A DNA stretch of 46,125 nt from an uncultured Myxococcales bacterium (lineage in GTDB: Bacteria > Myxococcota_A > Bradymonadia > UBA7976 > VGTA01), in contig CAKZRU010000170.1 of assembly GCA_937146725.1 (NCBI GenBank), positions 1-46,125 of the forward strand. The letters run 5' to 3'. Position 1 is the stretch's first letter; the number at the start of each line of letters is the position of its first letter. Below the pieces are notes generated by a model. That model was not told where the DNA came from and ran no database searches. It was given only the letters and a program-made list of their open reading frames with translations. Below, piece after piece: positions 41,746 through 46,125 of the stretch. Made by a program: the position numbers and the translations under genes.

Positions 41746-43143
41746 TTAGAAGCACATATTAGCACAGTTATCAGGATTGCTACGCCAACGATGACAGACC
41801 TCACCTTCCGTTGCTAGCTCCTTGTTATTCCATCCAGTCTCAGCCGAATAGCTCCAAACATCATTAATCGCGCCACAATCGGTTTTACCACCAAACATTA
41901 AGCCCCTGTCACAGCTGTTGGACCATGAGAAACTATGCGCATTTCGTCTTTCGGGAAGCGTTCTGTCTACGATGGTAAAATCAGCAGGAAAATCACAAAA
42001 ACCATTGGCTGGACGGTTAAAGGTGTCTTCGCCAGTTAAGGCCGTCCAAGCATTTGTGTTGGGATTATATGACCAAGAGTCATTGCGATTACCCAAAGTT
42101 TGATCATCATGGCCACCAAAGAGCAAGTACTCGTCACCATTCATACGATACACCATTTGACTCCAAAAGCGGCCATCGGGTGCTTGCTCTGGTTCTGCAT
42201 AGCCCCAGTTATCGGTTTCAGGACTATAAAAAACGAGATCATTGAAGTAGACAGCAGCATCAAAAAAGGCGGTTTCATCAGCACCACCAAAGATTACCAA
42301 GCGATCTCTTACCGGATCATAAATGGCATTGTGCCACATTCGATCGAGCAAGTATTCGGGTGTTTCAATCTGAGTCCAAGTGCTCGTTTCAATATCAAAG
42401 CGCCATAAATCATGGACCGCATCAGGATTAAGTGCATTTTCAGCGATATTGCCACCATAAACCCATAACGCTCTGCGCATCGGATCATAAGTGATACTTG
42501 AATTATAGCGTCCACTGGGCCCTTCATTAACCGCAGGAACTTCACTCCAAGTACGAGTTTCCACATCAAAGCGCCAAATATCATTAAATAAATGATAGGG
42601 CCCCATATTGACCGCTCTGACTCGGCCACCAAAAACCCAAACAGAACCTTCACCATAGTCAGCACTGTGACGGGCTCGACCTTGTGGCCCGCCATCAATT
42701 TCTACCCAAGGACCGCAGTCATCAGCAAGTGGACGATCATAGTAAAGATATGTTTTGGACTCTCCGGTATAAGCAGGAAATCCACAGTTTTCAGGCACAG
42801 AAGTATTTCCACCAAAAATCACCAAAACCCCCTCATTATCGGCATAAGTTCCGGTATGCTCATTCATGGGGGGCGGTGGCTCAAAGCTTCCATCACACAG
42901 AGAAATAATTTCATTACAAAGGTCACCAGAGTTTGCAATTTCACCTGCTTGATTAGTACCCGCTTCAGTACCCGCTTCTGCACCCGCTTCTGTGCCTGCT
43001 TCTGCACCCGCTTCTATGCCTGCTTCACTACCGGCATTTTGAGTCATTTGGTCAGTAGTAATTGTTTCTTCTTCTTGGCAGGCATAGGTAACCTGTAAAA
43101 CAAAAACCACTGTAAGTATCGATTTAATCGATCTTTGGTACAT
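41746..43143 (-). CDS. Kelch-repeat lipoprotein with EAG linker
   Basis: Exported lipoprotein, 465 residues. Signal peptide with lipobox TYAC (Cys22), then a Gln/Glu/Thr stretch and six 4-residue TEAG/AEAG-type units, then a Kelch beta-propeller. Six blades can be seen, each with the ...GG motif: VLVIFGGN, SVWVFGGR, RALWVYGGN, DRLVIFGGA, EYLLFGGH, RGLMFGGK, interleaved with WRFDVETRTWSEV and WSYNPNTNAWTAL type strands. Cysteines near the ends (SLCDG, CHRW...CANMCF) may close the propeller. Kelch propellers bind proteins or sugars; partner unknown. Ribosome site AGGGGG is 7 bases before the ATG. The linker uses E-A-G instead of the G-E-M of sister lipoproteins. Confidence 0.9.
   Translation of the reverse strand: MYQRSIKSILTVVFVLQVTYACQEEETITTDQMTQNAGSEAGIEAGAEAGTEAGAEAGTEAGTNQAGEIANSGDLCNEIISLCDGSFEPPPPMNEHTGTYADNEGVLVIFGGNTSVPENCGFPAYTGESKTYLYYDRPLADDCGPWVEIDGGPQGRARHSADYGEGSVWVFGGRVRAVNMGPYHLFNDIWRFDVETRTWSEVPAVNEGPSGRYNSSITYDPMRRALWVYGGNIAENALNPDAVHDLWRFDIETSTWTQIETPEYLLDRMWHNAIYDPVRDRLVIFGGADETAFFDAAVYFNDLVFYSPETDNWGYAEPEQAPDGRFWSQMVYRMNGDEYLLFGGHDDQTLGNRNDSWSYNPNTNAWTALTGEDTFNRPANGFCDFPADFTIVDRTLPERRNAHSFSWSNSCDRGLMFGGKTDCGAINDVWSYSAETGWNNKELATEGEVCHRWRSNPDNCANMCF
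42958..43029 (-). repeat. Coding tandem repeat, 6 x 12 bp (xEAG)
   Basis: Six in-frame 12-base units (ACCCGCTTCTGT on the plus strand) that encode TEAG/AEAG/SEAG. Alternation of A and T codons suggests duplication of a two-unit block. Confidence 0.92.
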
Positions 43144-43231
43144 ACTTATCCCCCTTTTATTTATTAAATCAAGGAGGCTATCATAATCAGACTTTGTTCA
43201 AGAGTGAAGCGAATAGTCTTTTAATATATAA

Positions 43232-43699
43232 TTAAGCAGTTTTTTTCCGACGACGAGTACGCTTAAGGCGATCTTTGCAGTTCAGCTGTCTTAGCCATTC
43301 CCAACCACGTTTTGGGTCAATATTATCGTCTCCGGTACGCTCTTTAACCCAATCAATTAACAAAGGGCCTGTCCATAAGCCACCATCTTTTGGTGGAGAA
43401 CTGACCAATTCTCGCATTTCAGCTCGAATGGTAGCCGAAAGCTTGAATGGACGACCAGGATTATCTTTACGGTGATCTCGTAAAACGTCAGGGCCATGTT
43501 CATTATAACGATGAATGATCGTATGCACCCATGCTGGTGAGTAATTTAGCTTTTCTGCTACTTTACGCTGAGTCATGCCACTCATTACATATTTGATTAC
43601 TCTGAGTTGCTGCCGAGTGATTGCATCACGACTTTTACGAATCTTCTCGGTCAATTCCTCTAGAGACAAATGTGGCTTTATATATGTTCTTTTTGGCAT
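43232..43699 (-). CDS. Orphan IS630-type helix-turn-helix protein without catalytic domain
   Basis: 155-residue DNA-binding protein matching only the N-terminal half of IS630/Tc1-type transposases. A first HTH (QQLRVIKYVMSGMTQRKVAEKLNYSPAWVHTIIHRYNEHG, residues about 30-70) leads to the linker RDHRKDNPGRPFKLS and a second winged helix (LVSSPPKDGGLWTGPLLIDWVKERTG), ending in a basic tail (RLKRTRRRKKTA). The DDE catalytic half is absent, and no continuation exists in any frame downstream, where the Kelch lipoprotein promoter lies. A run of seven A residues sits at the end, reminiscent of IS630 frameshift sites. It is either an IS remnant that stayed open or a domesticated regulator; palindromes upstream favour the second a little. 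AGGA supports the ATG. Confidence 0.82.
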   Translation of the reverse strand: MPKRTYIKPHLSLEELTEKIRKSRDAITRQQLRVIKYVMSGMTQRKVAEKLNYSPAWVHTIIHRYNEHGPDVLRDHRKDNPGRPFKLSATIRAEMRELVSSPPKDGGLWTGPLLIDWVKERTGDDNIDPKRGWEWLRQLNCKDRLKRTRRRKKTA

Positions 43700-43719
43700 T
43701 TCTTATCCTAAGTCACGAG

Positions 43720-43778
43720 TCATGAGTTTGGTACCTGTTCCAACATAGAACAGACCTAATACAAACATTGACTCATGA
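43720..43778. promoter_or_regulatory. Palindrome cluster upstream of the HTH gene
   Basis: TCATGAGT (43720-43727) is repeated inverted as ACTCATGA (43771-43778). Between them lie the palindrome GGTACC (43730-43735) and a 6-bp stem CTGTTC/GAACAG (43735-43740 with 43748-43753). The cluster starts 21 bases upstream of the HTH start codon, where an autoregulatory operator or the remains of IS ends might be expected. Confidence 0.4.
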
Positions 43779-43844
43779 AATTAAGATAGGGTTGCTTAAA
43801 AAATAGAATTTATTATATTTTTGAGTGAATTACGCTGTAACAGT

Positions 43845-46046
43845 CTACTTATAGAGTAAAACAACGGGTAGGTCTTGCTTTGATTCAAGCTTAGACAGTT
43901 CTTGCCATATATCATTGAGAGGAAGCACAGAGCCTAGCCATTGGCCCTGCTTATCCCAATTGGAATCATCAGTCGCTTGCTTTGCTTGTTCAAGATCGGC
44001 TGATGGTATGGCGGTTAAGTTGGGAAATATTTTGAAATAAGCTTTGGAGTTCGCTCTTGACTCAATGGTTTTACGCAGATGTAAGGCAAGACGTCCCATA
44101 GTAAATCGTGGATTAATTTCAACAAGTGGATAGAGCTTTAGGCTCCTATCTTGAGATTGTGGATCATGGGATTGAGCAATTAGTGCATCCACTCCAAAAG
44201 GTCCTTGATAGCCATGACTCATCAGTTTCTTACCAACTATTTGAGTCACTGCTTTACCGATTCGGCTTAAGCGTCTGCGATCATGCCCTTCCCCATTAAG
44301 AAATCTTTTGACTTTACTGTCTAAAACACTACTTGGTGGACCAATAAAGGCACCTTGAAAACGTCCATGATCATCCACAAGTCCTGCCACTTCACCATCA
44401 TAACGTATGGACTGACCTTCGACCCAAGCATGAAATGAAAGATCGGCGACTCTATTCAGTAAGGGCTCAATATTTAGACCAAGTGGTAAGCTTCGTTCAA
44501 ACCAACCCAAGGTTGGAGCATCAAGCTCTTGACTAAGATTTAGTCTCTTTAATCCACGTCCAGCACTTCCATACGCTCTTTTACAAAGCCAATTTTCTGA
44601 AAGATTTAAATCTTTTAAGCCTTGAATAAGCTCAGCGATGTTTTGAGGAGCTTGCCAAAGGATATCTTCATGTTCTTGGGGAAAATACAAAGCTGAACTT
44701 TGTTGCTCAGTCATCAAAGCTTGAGCAATTTCTGCTCGAATGTTAGTCAGTTCAAGTTTAGAAGCAAACTTAAATACTGTTTCAGTCATTGATGAGTTTG
44801 GCATTTGCTGAGCACTTGGTAAAATGGAAGCTTGCAACTGCTCTAAGCGAGCATATGTCGGCTGACTCCATCCCCAGGGTTGAACACCACCAAGTTTACG
44901 CTCTTTGAGTTCATCAATATTGCAGCTCCATTCAGGATTTAAACCTCGTGCTTTAGCGATCAAGGACTGAAATTGTCGACTTGGCTGAGACTGAGGGCAT
45001 AAAACAATATCACCTCTGGTACAAACCCATGCGAGTAATGGTGTAAAGGCCTCGCAAGCTTGCCGTCTAGTTTTTCGACGCTTTGAACGACGCTTCGGGC
45101 TTTTGTCGGGTGGTAATTGACCTAACTCAACTGCTTGATCATGTAGGGCTTCATCAAAGTCAAAATTGCCGAGCCATACCAAGGGGGGACGTCCGGTAGA
45201 GCCACCCCATAAACGTAGGCGTTCAATGTAATCTTCGGAAAATCCTACAGCGCGACGACCTTCTATTGAGAATACGGCTCCTTTAGCACGGCCGGGTGAT
45301 AGCGGAGGCTCAAGCAATTGGCAAAAGCTATCCCATTCCGGTTCATTTGTAGGCCGCCATTTTCTAAACCAATGTAAACCTAAGCCCACATGACTAATTT
45401 CATCTTGATAAATTTGATCAAGAGCTACAGCACTGTCCTCGTCTCCAACCTGTCTAAATAAAGGAGCATAATGGCGGGTAAAATCAATGTTTGCCTGCTC
45501 AAATACCAATGCCAAGCGGGCATTAAACGATGCCAAATCGGGTGCATTGGCCACACAGCGCCAAAAGTAATCAGAAACCGGTTCCTCTCCTAAACTAAGG
45601 CCTAGTTCTTTAACTCTTTCCTCATACAGCCTAAAATGACGTTGCTCATCAATAATGACCTTGGCTAAGCCTCTACGAAAGGCACTTGGGGCTTCCGGAA
45701 ATCGCAATAAGGCCAAGGCCATGAGCTCTAGTGAAATCAGTTCATGATGGGCAAAGGTATGTAAGATTCTGCCTCTGAAATGCTCATCATGAAGTCTTTC
45801 CACAGTGGGACGAAGTTCACGTTTATGCCTTTTATTTTGTCCCAAACTTACCAAAGTAAACTCAGGGCTTCTATGTGGTGTTGAGGGTATACTTTTTAAG
45901 CTTAAATCGGGCTTTAAATCACTAAGCGCTTTTGGAGATTTTAACTTGTCTTCAAGTGTTGTTCCAAAAAGAATCCGGCTTGCAAACTTACTGATTTCTT
46001 CAACATTGCTTGAGTTTTCATGCTCTGTGGACGAGTGTAAGCTCAT
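43845..46046 (-). CDS. DUF455-type diiron ferritin-like domain fused to an ATP-grasp domain
   Basis: 733-residue cytoplasmic protein of unknown pathway. Residues about 80-235 form a ferritin-like four-helix bundle of the DUF455 type with plausible diiron ligands: Glu102 (HHELISLELM), E134xxH137 (DEQRHF), Glu183 (FEQANIDF) and E216xxH219 (DEISHV). Residues 280-400 contain a basic stretch (KRRSKRRKTRR) and a possible pre-ATP-grasp region. Residues about 420-733 are ATP-grasp: Lys489 in LCKRAYGSAGRGLK, and metal/ATP residues in LVEINPR (Glu643, Asn645). ATP-grasp enzymes join carboxylates to amines or thiols through acyl phosphate. The combination suggests a redox step and a ligation step on one substrate. 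The ATG overlaps the stop of the upstream gene as ATGA, so it is part of an operon cut by the window end. Confidence 0.85.
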   Translation of the reverse strand: MSLHSSTEHENSSNVEEISKFASRILFGTTLEDKLKSPKALSDLKPDLSLKSIPSTPHRSPEFTLVSLGQNKRHKRELRPTVERLHDEHFRGRILHTFAHHELISLELMALALLRFPEAPSAFRRGLAKVIIDEQRHFRLYEERVKELGLSLGEEPVSDYFWRCVANAPDLASFNARLALVFEQANIDFTRHYAPLFRQVGDEDSAVALDQIYQDEISHVGLGLHWFRKWRPTNEPEWDSFCQLLEPPLSPGRAKGAVFSIEGRRAVGFSEDYIERLRLWGGSTGRPPLVWLGNFDFDEALHDQAVELGQLPPDKSPKRRSKRRKTRRQACEAFTPLLAWVCTRGDIVLCPQSQPSRQFQSLIAKARGLNPEWSCNIDELKERKLGGVQPWGWSQPTYARLEQLQASILPSAQQMPNSSMTETVFKFASKLELTNIRAEIAQALMTEQQSSALYFPQEHEDILWQAPQNIAELIQGLKDLNLSENWLCKRAYGSAGRGLKRLNLSQELDAPTLGWFERSLPLGLNIEPLLNRVADLSFHAWVEGQSIRYDGEVAGLVDDHGRFQGAFIGPPSSVLDSKVKRFLNGEGHDRRRLSRIGKAVTQIVGKKLMSHGYQGPFGVDALIAQSHDPQSQDRSLKLYPLVEINPRFTMGRLALHLRKTIESRANSKAYFKIFPNLTAIPSADLEQAKQATDDSNWDKQGQWLGSVLPLNDIWQELSKLESKQDLPVVLLYK

Positions 46047-46125
46047 AATGATGATGGCGTTGAGTATTCAATAGCCTTAGTTGCTTTGGCATTTTGTTCA
46101 GCCTCTCGCTCTTGCTCAGCAATGA
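46043..46125 (-). CDS. Partial CDS, C-terminus of the gene coupled to the DUF455/ATP-grasp gene
   Basis: Only the last 26 codons are inside the window. The frame reads AEQEREAEQNAKATKAIEYS...PSSL and stops at TGA, which overlaps the downstream ATG (ATGA). The Glu/Ala/Gln/Lys composition suggests a helical or coiled-coil C-terminus. Nothing can be said of the family. Supported by the open frame and the coupling overlap only. Confidence 0.55.
   Translation of the reverse strand, partial: IAEQEREAEQNAKATKAIEYSTPSSL

Noticed and set aside
43200..43231. Programmed frameshift at the A7 run joining the HTH protein to a downstream transposase half
   Set aside because: The shifted frame stops within a few codons and no DDE-domain coding sequence follows.
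1..46125. tRNA or rRNA genes
   Set aside because: No cloverleaf with a T-loop consensus and no rRNA-like conserved blocks were recognised by eye; a covariance-model scan would settle this.

Overview
The window reads as a chromosomal segment of a Gram-negative, deltaproteobacterial-type organism, most likely Myxococcota or Bradymonadota (Bradymonadales-like). This is inferred from gene content only: many secreted lipoproteins with low-complexity Gly-Glu linkers, MopE-type DxDxDG/Cys motifs and CGDG...CD cysteine repeats, two Hanks-type Ser/Thr kinases fused to accessory domains, PEGA and DUF4384 domains, LolA and a TonB-dependent receptor. Base composition leans to AT. I see no rRNA, tRNA, CRISPR array, phage or intact insertion sequence. 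Apart from one orphan IS630-type DNA-binding protein, the segment looks like core plus lineage-specific chromosome.

Layout. 1-6.3 kb: a Cys-rich repeat lipoprotein, a GSCFA-family protein, then on the minus strand a TPR/membrane protein with an acidic repeat tail that overlaps rsmI, and an unrecognised 479-residue protein. 6.3-12.1 kb: a membrane sulfatase-superfamily protein, a 579-base gap without a clear gene, a CAP-domain lipoprotein and a secreted sulfatase-superfamily protein. 12.2-17.4 kb: a signalling cluster of PP2C phosphatase fused to a cNMP-binding domain, a PEGA/DUF4384 secreted protein and a transmembrane Ser/Thr kinase. 17.4-24.3 kb (minus strand): hrpB, terC-like, a mepA-like LysM endopeptidase, and ATP-dependent pckA with a structured leader. 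24.4-31.2 kb: a large MopE-motif lipoprotein, then lolA and rimO, then a response regulator coupled to trmH. 31.5-37.8 kb: two repeat lipoproteins flanking a TonB-dependent receptor. 37.8-46.1 kb: a kinase-FGE-fold fusion, an arylsulfotransferase-like membrane protein, a Kelch lipoprotein, a lone IS630-type HTH protein, and a DUF455-type ferritin fused to an ATP-grasp domain.

How it fits together. The clearest theme is the cell envelope. Six lipoproteins share one plan: lipobox, short acidic stretch, tandem short-peptide linker, then an unrelated globular domain (Cys-rich, CAP, MopE, beta-helix, Kelch). LolA supplies the general lipoprotein carrier, and the TonB receptor sits next to one of these lipoproteins. 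A second theme is phospho-signalling (two kinases, one phosphatase, one receiver protein). A third is the sulfatase, FGE and arylsulfotransferase folds, several of which lack the canonical catalytic signature. The best candidates for something new are the repeat-linker lipoprotein set and the diiron/ATP-grasp fusion at the right end.
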